Shown here: one piece after another, positions 11,157-21,930 of the stretch
Layout: each line of letters opens with the position of its first letter
Numbering within the stretch: the stretch's first letter is position 1
NCBI GenBank assembly: GCA_023333565.1
Contig: JAJKFH010000374.1
Span: 4,340,001-4,404,000 of the forward strand
Source of the DNA: Puffinus mauretanicus
Lineage: Eukaryota; Chordata; Aves; Procellariiformes; Procellariidae
Reading direction: 5' to 3'
Length of the DNA: 64,000 nucleotides
Translations under genes and position numbers: made by a program
The notes under the pieces: model-generated
The model's input: only the letters and a program-made list of their open reading frames with translations
What the model was told of the DNA's origin: nothing
Databases searched by the model: none

Positions 11157-11275
11157 AGATCAGAAGGGACCTCTGGAGGTAAACTAATCCAGCCTGCTCA
11201 CTCACACAGCTTAAAGCAAGGCCAACAAGATAGAGTTGTTCAGGCCTTGTCAAGTTCAGGTAAAGCTGAAATCTC
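11157..11275 (-). mobile_element. Old CR1 3' scrap
   Basis: The top strand 'gatcagaagggacctctgga' then 'aatccagcctgctcac' then 'gccttgtcaagt' is a diverged antisense CR1 3' end (canonical pattern: agggacctctggaggtcatctagtcc). About 120 bp, no coding content. Confidence 0.65.
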
Positions 11276-14200
11276 CTTTCCTGAAGTCCAGGATTGTAAT
11301 TCTACTGTTTGTCTTGTTTAATTGTCTTGGAGTTTTAAACTCCATAAACTTACGGTTGCTGCAGTCAAATAGAAGCATTTAAATCAAGTGTGTTTGTGCT
11401 GGGGTTTGGGGGTTTTGGTGGGTGTTTGTTTGTTTGTTTTTTAATGGGGTTGCAGTGTGGTGGTAACTCTTGTTATCCTCCCTCTTCCACTTTTACTTGA
11501 TGTCTGCACCTTGTGTTTGCAGACTGGAGTGACTATTTTGTTCATACTTCAGGGACAAAAGTGGTACTGGTGCAACGTTAATATGCCATCTCTTCCCAAA
11601 CAAGGTAATGGGTATCCTGTATACCCTCAAAAAGGTGGGGAAGGGAAGGGACATTCATGTACCCAACAAACAAGTGGCCCATCTATCATTATGCAGATAA
11701 TTCTGACCTGGACAATAAAGAAACAACTGCTGGCCACCAGGCTTCAGTTAACAGGTTAGTTTGGGCAGCGCTGCTCTGGTTGTTGCGTCTGAATGATCTT
11801 TGTGCACAGACCCAAAGTACTGAATATCTTCAAGTTAGGCCTAGAAGCAAAAATCTGTGTTCTGTGAGAAGAAAATGAGCTCCGTTAAGCAGTTAAGTCC
11901 CATGACAGGCCTATGAAGACATAATTGGTTCTAACTGGCACTCATAGGAGCACTGACATGCTCTACCTGCAGCCAAATAGTTCTTAGGGAGGCAATGAAA
12001 TCATCTGTCTTCATAAATAGCGAAGAACTTTCTTCCAAGCTTGTCTTTGCTGCTAAAGGGCCTGATAACCAGTACAAAGAAAAGGAGGAGAACTTGCAAT
12101 TCAAGTGAGAATAGTTTTGGAAAGTGGGTTTTAACCTATGAAGTCATCAACAATGACTTAACTCATCTTGTTTTACTTAACATATTGCTATGCCTTGGTT
12201 TAGTGTGCAATACACACAATATCAGTTTTAGAACAAAATGATAAACTGAGGGTGGATATTTGTAATGTAGTTTCTAACGGACCGTTGATATACCTGTGCA
12301 TGGGGGGAAGTCTCTCTAACCAAGAGATTACAGATACAGTTGGGGATGCATTTACACAAAACAGACAAACAAAACCCCTTTCTACGTATTTTTCAATAGT
12401 CGTGCACCCTCCATCTTGAGTTCAAAGCTGAATGAGGAGATAGAGTTCAGTCTGTAAAATTAATCTTTCTGGAACTGGAATGATATATGTGAACAGTTCC
12501 AATACGCCGACGTGCTTTTTTGTTAATTCAGAATTATGAGAGTGTAATTTCCTACCTAACCCTGGTTTCAGACACGTTTGTTTGAATTTACTGGGCATGT
12601 TCTGGTGGGTACGCACAGACCCGGAAGGAAGGAAACATGGATTCATTTTCACTCTGTTGTTGAGTCAGCTGTTAATAAATCATTTCCCTTTGCTGTGCCT
12701 GAGTTTTTGATGTCTGTTTCGGTAATGCGTGCTGAGATGTCTAGAGGATGCATCTTAAGTGAGGGTGAAGTGTATCAATCATTTCTACTAGTATGTAGTA
12801 TTTATTTGGAATTCAGATCATAAAGAGCTTTAGTGGAACCGCAGCTTTGTAGTCAAGTGTAGAAGTTACTCATATATGATCCCATCTGTTTCTGTATCTA
12901 ATTACATTTACTCTGGGGTTGCTTGATACATGTTGCTGATTGGTATATGGTGGTGGGGGGGAAAGATCATCATTTCAGACTGGAAAATGTACCCAGTACA
13001 TTGCCTGTACTTTTCTACAGATATTTCATCCCTGATGCAGTCATGGGTGCTGGTTATTTTTGCTTACTATTCTGTAGCTGGTGACCCGTTGTAATAGTGC
13101 TCAGAAAATGAGGTGCAGTAAGTGGCTGAAGCATTGAGAAGTGTTGTTCCTGTCCTGCCTGTAGATTTGGGTCTAGGACAGCAGTTTTAACCATATTTTC
13201 CAAGAAACTCAGGGGCTGATTTTATAACTGCTGAGTTATAAAATCCTGCTCCTAACTCAGAGTGTTAAGTACAAGTGAGAATGTGAACTCCGAACGCTTT
13301 TGCTTCTCAGCTTCTTCATCTGCGACAATAATTCCTCACTTGCATGTCTGTCTTGCTCAGCTCAGATGGCCCTCATGAATGTGGGAGGACAGTGTTCAGC
13401 TTTGGAGAGGTTTGGTGTTGTCCTTAAAAGTAAATTCAAGGAACAAATTCCCAGGCTTACTGTAAGGACAAACGATGCTGGAAATATGTGGACTAGATAT
13501 CCAAAATTCTTAGGAAGTGTTGAGAAAAGGAGTCTCCCACTGTGTGTGAATAGTCTTCAGCTGAAGACAAGCCCAGTCTTAAGGAGAGCGGCCAAATATT
13601 CCCTTTGAATCCCCATATAAGATTGAATCCCATGCTTCTGAAACAGGTGTGGCTTGTTGTTTTTTTCCCCCAACAACAAGTGTCATATCTGGCATTGTCT
13701 GGGATATTAGCACTAATGAAATCACTCATTCTTGGTAAGCTCTTCACTTATCTTTATCTTAAATGCTGCTTGTCTTTATTTAGGAGCTAATAAAATGTAC
13801 TTCATCAGGTTGTATACAGAAGAAATTTCCTGAGTGATTTATACCTTAAGAGGAAGCTTGCTTGTTTGTTTGAAGTTCCCCTGCTGTGATGTGTGTAGGA
13901 AGATGAGGATGTTCTGAATAACATACATGCACATTTAGATTACTCTCTGGAAGTGTTTGTGAGTCTCGAGTCCATGCTCATCTGAAGGATGAACTTCCCT
14001 TAAGAAGGGAATTATGTTGTTTGTTATTGAGTCTAATGGTGCAAGGCTAATAGTGAAGGAACAGATATGTTTTGTCTGATAAAAAGCTATTTCACCTTCG
14101 TATCTCCTTCCATCAGAAAAAGTATCTAGCATTCCAGAGCCATTGCTCTACAAAGGAAAACCTACAATTTTATAGAAGGAAGAATACATGTGAGAAGTTG

Positions 14201-14530
14201 GAGAGGGCAGTCTAAAGCACCATTTCATGTGTGTCTTATAATGCACATAGAATCAATTCCAATACCAGGAGGGCTCACGATATCATTTGTCACGAAATAG
14301 AAGGATTTTAGTACATGTTGTCCTCTTCTGTTACCTGGCTGATTCTAGAAACACATATTTCCATCATCTACTCTATTAATTAATTTTCCTGGAGTCAGTA
14401 GCCTGGCCAGCAGGAGGCATTAATTTCACTCCTTTAACTAATGAAAGCATATGCTTGCTTATATTTCTCTCGGAAGTCATAATGTTATTACCAGAATTGG
14501 CAAATAAATAAATGAAATGGGTAACTAATA
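11276..14530. other. Intron just upstream of the NRXN3 exon
   Basis: No gene or clear repeat was recognised. Open frames of 60-102 codons (for example 11457-11759, 13300-13608) have no conserved motif. The beta-neurexin first exon (His/Ser-rich leader) was looked for by eye and is not visible here. Confidence 0.6.
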
Positions 14531-14551
14531 CTTTTTTCTTTGGTTTTATAG
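14531..14551 (+). promoter_or_regulatory. NRXN3: 3' splice site of the NRXN3 exon
   Basis: A T-rich tract ends in AG at 14550-14551, immediately before the recognisable neurexin coding sequence. A candidate branch sequence (taactaat) lies about 25 bases upstream of the AG. The alternative AG choices nearby would not keep the neurexin frame. Confidence 0.88.
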
Positions 14552-14733
14552 CTGGTGCCACGTATATATTTGGGAAGAGTGGAGGTCTCATCCTGTACAC
14601 CTGGCCAGCTAATGACAGACCGAGCACAAGGACAGACCGTCTTGCTGTGGGCTTCAGCACAACAGTGAAGGATGGCATTCTTGTTCGGATTGACAGTGCC
14701 CCTGGGCTTGGTGATTTTCTGCAGCTGCACATA
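14552..14733 (+). CDS. NRXN3: NRXN3 internal coding exon (start of LNS6 domain)
   Basis: This exon encodes about 60 residues at the start of the last laminin/neurexin/sex-hormone-globulin (LNS6) domain of neurexin-3, a presynaptic adhesion protein that binds neuroligins, LRRTMs and cerebellins. The translation carries the motifs [40 protein letters not shown] and [12 protein letters not shown]. These match neurexin-3 as I know it and differ from neurexin-1, which has GGQITYKWPPNDR and LGDYLELHI. Splice signals are clear: a pyrimidine-rich tract at 14531-14549 ending in AG at 14550-14551, an A-rich possible branch region (gtaactaata, 14521-14530) and the donor GTGAGT at 14734-14739. The exon is 182 bp. 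It enters in phase 1 (two bases complete an Ala codon) and leaves in phase 0. It is shared by alpha- and beta-neurexin transcripts according to family knowledge. The reading frame is open through the exon and nothing looks damaged. The following neurexin exon is not present in the window. Confidence 0.95.
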
Positions 14734-14739
14734 GTGAGT
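14734..14739 (+). promoter_or_regulatory. NRXN3: 5' splice site of the NRXN3 exon
   Basis: GTGAGT follows the final ATA (Ile) codon of the LQLHI motif. It is a near-consensus donor, and the point where similarity to neurexin-3 stops. Confidence 0.88.
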
Positions 14740-16194
14740 ATAGATAGGCCCATGTCTATGCCAGACCTGGGTTTCTGTTAACTGAATATACATTTGAAGA
14801 AAACTATCACTATAAAATAGTATGTGTCATACTCTGCACTTTCTGTATCTTCAGCATTCATCCAATTAACCTACCTTAGGTAGTTCTTTAGGGTTTTGTA
14901 GAATTACTGAATGGGATGCACAGGAAACCAAGTCTTGGTGCCAGAAGAAAGGGTGGTGGTGGGGGACACACCAAACCAAGCAAAAAAAAAAAAAAAAAAA
15001 AAGCCTTATGAGATTCAATAGCAGTAGGGTTTATTAAAAAATTGTAGAAATATTTTACGCAGTGTTAATCTACTGTGGCATATGCACAGTCCTGAATACA
15101 GCTGAATTTATGGTGGAGAGTATTACTATTCTCAGAAGGCAAAGAATTAAATGGAGTGATAGGTTGGTTTTTCTTTTTCCTCACTGAGAAAGTTAAGTGA
15201 GAACTGAACAGGTCCTCAAGCTGATATAACTGATGCTTGCTTTAGGAAGATAGTTCAAAAGAATAAGAATGTAACGTTGTTAGAACAACATGGCTTTGCA
15301 AGAAGAAAATAGACTTCTTTGTGAGAGCAAGTATTAAAGTAGGGAAACGAATGAAGGTGGCTTTAGGGAGAATTGAATTGTTTGAGAAAATGAGAACACT
15401 AGGACTGGAAACTTTTGGAGTTTGTTATTTTAAGTGATGCTTTGGAGGGAGGAGGGGTTGTTTGCTATGTTTTACTTTGTAAACAAAGTAACCAAGAAGT
15501 TTACCAGAGGTAGAAGCTGGTGATGTTACTTGATGCTCAGATTATTTCCAATGTCTTATGCATTAATTCACAGTGGAAGGGGAATGGGCCATTTGCAGGT
15601 TTTGAATGAGCTGGGGAGTTGTTGACATTTCACTGGAACTTGAAGATATAAGTAAACAGGAGGAATGCCAGGGGTCAAAACACAGACCTGATGTGAATGA
15701 CTGAGGGTCTTAATCTGCTGCTGGAATTTGCCATGTTCAGAATCATGCTGAAGCACTGGGTATATTGCAGGGTAGTTCTGAAACAAGGGTCAGGGCTAGT
15801 ACTCATTGCCAGCATTTTAAGTAGTTTTATTTTGAATTTTACTGTAAAGTTCAGATTCATTTGAATGGGCTAGAATATGGCCTTGAGCCATTAGACTGTC
15901 ACCAATTCTGGTTTCTCTCTTTTTGTGATATATCCAAATATTTAGCTTGTGTTTTGTGCTGGAATGAAAGTGAGATCAAATCCTGACATTTTTTTAAGGA
16001 AAACACTTTTTCTTGCTTTTTTAAAAACCAAACAAAAAGAACACCAGAAGACTTTGTAAAAGTGAACAATGCTAAGCCTAATGGGTTGGAATTCCGTAAC
16101 TCACATTAAGCAAAAGTGGTTGGATATGACTGAGCAAAAGAAGGTCTATTCTTCAGACGTTATAATACAACATGTGTAAAATGCTATCAATTAA
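14740..16194. other. Intron downstream of the NRXN3 exon
   Basis: Contains a pure run of 21 A at 14982-15002. No further neurexin exon: the family motifs expected next (GKIGVVFNIG, KYHVVRFTR) are absent from the readable frames. Confidence 0.65.
14982..15002. repeat. Poly-A run (21 bases)
   Basis: Uninterrupted A homopolymer about 250 bp downstream of the NRXN3 donor site. No adjacent retroelement body was recognised, so it may be a simple repeat rather than a retroposon tail. Confidence 0.9.
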
Positions 16195-16440
16195 CTGGAG
16201 AACAGTATACCTGGCATGTGAGGAGAGGTGCAGAGATACGAATTTGTTCAGTCTTAGAAAAAGAAGTCTAAGATGGCATCTTGTTGCTCTTGGCTGCCTA
16301 ATGAGATGTTATGGAGAAAATGGAAGTCAGGCTCTTCTTTGTAGTACTCAGTGGAAGGAAGAGGAGAAACAGACACAAGTAGCAAAAAGGAAATTTTAAT
16401 CCTGCATTAAGATAAGAACTTGCACAATGAGTCTTTTCAG
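16195..16440 (+). mobile_element. Old CR1 ORF2 C-terminal scrap
   Basis: The frame at 16172-16399 contains CEERCRDTNLFSLRKRSLRW, which aligns with the CR1 C-terminal stretch [20 protein letters not shown] seen in copies E, G and H. 'LVALGCL' follows where those copies have 'LIAAFQYL'. The DNA is much diverged, so this is an old sense-orientation insertion. Both ends are approximate. Confidence 0.7.
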
Positions 16441-19400
16441 CATTAATGATGAAGGCACATAGTTTTTCTCTATACCTTGGTCTCAAATCTTATCAACTCT
16501 GGCCTTAAAAATGAGTATAAATGAACTTTTTAATGAGTGATCTTTTTTTAACATTATAACCAATTTTACTGTATAGATTGAAAGAATCAAACAGATTGAA
16601 CCTGAGGTGTAAGTGTTCATTAAAAAAAAAAAAAAATTCATTACTTTCTCTTTCCAGTTTTGGAAAGGAAAGGAATTAAAGATTTTCTGCTTCCTCCCAA
16701 TATATTTTGTTCAAACTACTCTGAATGGCATGATGCTAGTTTCAGATTATTTCAGATATCTAAATCAATTAATTGTGGCTGATATTAATGCTAAAAGTTC
16801 TGTTGACTGCTTCCTGTGTAGTTTGGCCAATTTTGTCCCTGAAGATGTTCAATAGCAGCAAATATAGAACTCATTCAGCTTTAATTTCTGTTGTTCTTTT
16901 GTGGTCAGGATGGACTAGGAGGATTTGTGAGTCATTCATGAGGAGCAAAGGCATGCTGCTGTGCTCTTCTGGGTATAATATTACTGTTCATCATACATAT
17001 CACTGACTCTTCCTAAACGTTCAAATAAAGAATGTAGTCTGAGACTCATGCTGTTATACGCAATAGAAAAGTTGAAGAGGAACTTTTTAAAGTGTTATTG
17101 GCTTCTTGAATGCCTGTAAGACTTTGTTACCTCTGGTTTGTGGTTCAAAGTCACAGAAGTGGGCTTACATCAGGATTATTTTGGAAAAAGTCAAAATCTG
17201 AAATGAAAGGTGCATCTTGAAATGACGTTTAAAATGCAAGACCATATAGGACATCTTAGCAAAATGCATGCAAGCTTTCCATGAGACCAAGATCTTTCGT
17301 AACTGACTGAAAACTACCACGTGCTTTGTGCTGTCATGTTCAAAGACTCTCCGTCTTCCTTTCTTCAAAACCTTGTCCTTCCATTAGGCCATTTTCAAGC
17401 GTCAAGAGAAACAAGGCAGTGTGAATCAAAATATAATAGAAATATGGGAAAAATAAATTTGTAGATCAGTGCTATGAAAGCAGATTAAATTGATAATAAA
17501 ATAAAGTTTTAAAAATTTAAATACTTAAACCGTAAAGCAAATTGCAGGAGAAAGAGAAAATAGGTATTAAAACAGGGAAGACCAATGTTAATGTAATTTA
17601 TTTTATGTGTATTTAGCAACTTGACTTTTTCAGGAGTAATTATATTTAATAATAATAAAAGTGGCAGAGATTTTCCTGGATGAATATTGGGGAGACCTCT
17701 TCTTCTGGGGTCTTTCTGGATATTCCAGTCACAGACTTTATTTTGGATGCTATTTACTGGATTCTGACCTCCTCACACTTCCCTGGGTGTTCCGTTGGTG
17801 ATAACAGGTGACAAAAGACACCTGATTATTGTTTTCTAACGGGCAGCACTAAACTAAAATTTAATCCAAAAATCATAACATAGGCGATGGTTTATCAAGA
17901 TCTGATGCAATTTTAAAGATTGTAAAAGTGGCTCGTACTCTGCTAAGGAGACTTTTTAATAGTTTGCCTGCTTTTTGAATATAATTTATATTCTGGAGTT
18001 TTCTTTATAATCTCTTTCTATTTGTAAAATTCAAAGTCAAAAAAAGATACCTTATTAACAAGTTACATATTTGCTTGTTTAATTTACGGTTATTCTGTTT
18101 GGATTCATTTCTTAATTATGAATCTTTCAGACATTGTGGAAATTTATTGACTAAGGCGTCTGTTTTATATGACAAAAAATTACAGCCTCTGAAACTATTT
18201 TCTCTCCTGATTTACAATGAAATATAAGCTGGCAGCCCTGCAAAAATGGATGGCATACCATCCAGATCAATGTCGTATATGAAGCATGAGGTGTTTGTGT
18301 GATCAGACTGTAGCACATGGAAAGAGTGTTGTTATAGCATCAAATCCCTCCTTACGAGATTTCCCCCCCGCCCCCGACAATTCATTCAAAGCACCACGTC
18401 CAAACCTGTACCAAAAAATTGCCTTCCACAATGGATGCTTAAAAGACTACATATATGAGTTATAGTTGAATGGTTCTATATGTTCCTTCACCTTACACTA
18501 CCACACCTATTTTGTGATTTACAACATGCAAAAATCTTCATAGAGACCAAATGGGGAGAGGAAGACAGCTGCACGTGATGATGGATATCATTCATGTGAT
18601 GACTATGGAGAGAGAAATCACCCTCCATGTGCACTGCTGGTTTATTCTGCAGTCTTTCATTTTGATGTGTATTGTAAACTGTCATCTCACCTGTGGCTCT
18701 TCAGAATAGTGTTGTGAGACTGGTCCAGTTTCTGAATTGCTTGTAAAAAGTAAACTCTAGGCTTGGGCAAAAATGCTAGTGATTGTGGGAGGAGTTTTCT
18801 TAGGTAGTCCCGATGGGGATCCATCACTTAGCACCAGGCTGCAACTGAAGGCTACAGGATTTGATGTAGAACATTCCGATTCTTAAGCAGTAAGTGTAAG
18901 AAAGTCTTCCCTGAGTTAGAGATGGCATTGCTAAATGAGAATAAATGGAAGAAAATGTGCGTGTACACCCTGCCAAATTTGTTCAGTTATACTGTGATTG
19001 GCCAAAGTCTGTGATTGGGTTTTGTGGTTGGTGAGACAATTTTGGCTGCTCTGTACAGAGTCTCCTGGAGACTCCCTCCAAAACTGCAGTGCCATGCTGC
19101 AGTGCCATGTCATCTGAGCACAGAGAGAAGTAGAAGAATTGGAATCAGGAGAAGGATAACCACAGAGGGTGTATGATGAACTGAATATCTTAAAGGCTAG
19201 ACTGAGATAATAAATGGAGTTTGTGTTTTACTTTTCTATAATCAAAATCACCTTGATGCAAAATATTTCAGCCTTTCTTAGGCCAAATTTGGAGTGGGCA
19301 TTAAAAGGGTTACTTTTTATACCCAAGAAAGTAGAAATAAGAGGGTTTCCTTAAGGCTAGCCTGTTTTATTTTGCAGGCAGTATATCTACAGAGGCTATA

Positions 19401-21549
19401 AACCATGGGGAAAAACTCGGTGATCTGTTTCGATCTCCTATCTTGTGTTTTGCTTTTTTTTAGCTGCCTTTACTGTCTTTATGGTTACAGATTTCTCTTA
19501 AAGTGTGTGTTTCACCACGTTAGATCTCCTTTTTTATTCTTGTATAAAATTCTTAGTTTGTTCGAGTTTAATTTTTGTGAATACAAATAATTTCACTGCA
19601 CCATATCTTGACCTTGTTTGCCTCGTGCATTCAGAGTAGTGCTATTATTCTTGCCTTTCCAGGCTTTTAACTGGTATAAAGTAAGACTTTGAGTTTGATA
19701 CAGTTCTTAGAGTATAACAGAAGTGGTTGAGCTTCAGTGTCCCATAAGCAATTATCAGTTCCAAAGTGTTTAATGCCCATCATGTCTCATTTCACTCAAG
19801 AAACAGTAAATAACTGTGTATGTTTCTCCTAATTATATTTATACAGATTATGAGCCCCTATGGATTGGTATGGAATATGTATTCAGTGAAAGGTGTTTTA
19901 TACTGAAGCATGCCAATGGATCACCAAAAGGTGAAGTAGGGCAGAGGCTTCTTGGTTGAAGCAAGAAATTGTTCACTGGCTGGGTATAGAAGAAAACATC
20001 TTGTGTAACACATTTCGCTGAGGAAGTGAACAACTGATGAATGAGAGTGGCTAGACTGCCGACCGGTGAAGGGAGGGAATTAGGATGATTCAAGCAGATG
20101 ATGATATTGTCTGGATCCTTAGAAGGTCTAACAGAACAGACTGTCTAAAGACATTTTCCACAAGACAAAATCTAGCAACCTACCTGAGGAAGTACTCTGC
20201 AGATGTATTGTAATTATTAACATATAAAAACTATCTGAATGTAGCTTTCTGTTACAGATAAATTCTCTGGCAGAGACTTCTGAATATATTGTCTTTAATA
20301 GGTGCAACCTGAGGATTAACATATGCACGAACACTTGAAACCATGACTGCTAACCTACCAGGCAAGATGGCAAGTGACCTGAATGAGGGAGTGGGAGAAC
20401 TGTTCTGATTTAATGTTACTGTATGAAGCAGAGTCCCTCTTTCATTTCCTCATTTATATCTTTTATAAACATTTGTAGCTGTGGTTTGTCAATTCTTGAA
20501 GTTACGACTAAGTAGTTATGGATGCCTTTAACCTAACTCAGGTCACATATTATTTAAGGTAACTGCAGATTGGCAAGATAGTCCTCATCTAAGATGTGAC
20601 ACACACACCCCCACACACACCCCCACACCCCACACACCAGTACCTTAAAAAGTATCTTACATCCCTAGCAGAACCACCATTGTGTGCAATGGAGTAGGTT
20701 TCTGCTTAGCTGCGTGGACCAGATAGAGTGCTGGCACCACAAGGATTGGGGTGGTAGTACTGTCCTCTAGCAACAGTGGGTAGGAGACTAACAAGCATTG
20801 AGCTATTGCATTGCAGATGGGTTCTGAGGATCACACAGAGCACATCACGAGTGTTTACCTCCTTTCTATAATTATTTATATTAATATATGTAAGTTATAA
20901 GTCACGTCTTCCTTTTTGCTTAGGATGGCAGTCATCTTCAGCTGAGACTTGCATCTTAATTGCGCTCCATTTCTTTATGTTGATCCCAAGAAGATCATTT
21001 AAGTGCATCTGTGTTAATCAACATTGAAGCAGGGTGCATACAGTCAGTTACTACTTTTCCTTAGATGGAAAAATAATTTCTAGTTGATGACTGGTATATT
21101 TTTAGGTTTCTTGAATTTGTTTGCAAAAAGACAGAAAACTGCCGAGAATTGTGGCTTCTCTGGACAAGGGGGGAAATAGCTGAAAAAAATAAGGTTAATG
21201 TGTAATTTAAATACCAAAAGCTAAGAAAGTGAGCAGAAGACCACTGTATTGGTAGTATGGATAACAAAGATATTTCCTTCACAAAAAGCCTATCCAAAGG
21301 CATAACAGGCATTCCACTGAGAGATGCAAATCTATTTGCTGTCTCTGTGTAACAAGGTGTGCTGCATGCTGTAGGGATTAATTTCTTGGTACTTCGTATA
21401 TATTACAATTGGCTTTTTTTCACGTCTATCATGACATGCTTAGTGCGCATGATTTATTATTGAAGGTATTTGACTGGGGATGGTAAAATTACCCTAAAGG
21501 CTGACTTGTAAGTTAAAAGACAAATCACAATAAATTCAGAAGTCAGTGA
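16441..21549. other. Intronic sequence, nothing recognised
   Basis: AT-rich sequence without domain-bearing frames. Simple sequence at 20598-20638 is listed separately. A C-rich run is at 18362-18377. Confidence 0.6.
20598..20638. repeat. (CA)/(C)-rich simple repeat
   Basis: Interrupted CA dinucleotide run alternating with short C blocks (cacacaccccca pattern). Confidence 0.9.
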
Positions 21550-21930
21550 GTAGGCTGGGGTTGCACAAGAATTTGGAAAGGAACACAGCTGGGACAGCTA
21601 ACCCAAATTGACCAAAGGGACATTCCATACCATAAAATGTTGTGCTCAGCAATAAAAATGCAGGGAGAGGAAGAGGGGATGCTGGTGGCTATGGCCTGTG
21701 TCTTTCCACGTAACCGTTACGTGTGCTGAGGCCCGCCCCTTACCAGGAAGCGGCTCAAGACCTGCTTGCCAATGGGAAGTAGTGAGGCTTTGCTTCACGT
21801 ACTAAACCGTCTTTATGTCAATCCACAAGTTTTCTCACTTTTGCCCTTCTGATTTTCTTCCCTATCCCACTGGGTGGAAGTGAATGAATGAGCAGCTGGG
21901 TGCTTAGTTGGCCAGGGTCAGCCCGTCGCA
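21550..21930 (+). mobile_element. 5'-truncated solo LTR (same family as 44183-44706)
   Basis: Shared blocks with the LTR at 44183: 'cacagctgggacagc', 'gacattccataccat', the 'ctgtctttat' polyadenylation-side block at about 21810 followed by 'ttttctcacttttgcccttc', and a final 'tgcttagttggccaggg' ending in gtcgca. The first part of the family's LTR (the 'ggctgggatagggttaa' end) is missing. No internal retroviral genes are seen. A 17-bp palindrome, cacgtaac-c-gttacgtg, lies at 21707-21723. Confidence 0.78.

Noticed and set aside
14982..15002. Poly-A run as the tail of a processed pseudogene
   Set aside because: No gene-like sequence precedes it on either strand and no flanking direct repeats are visible.
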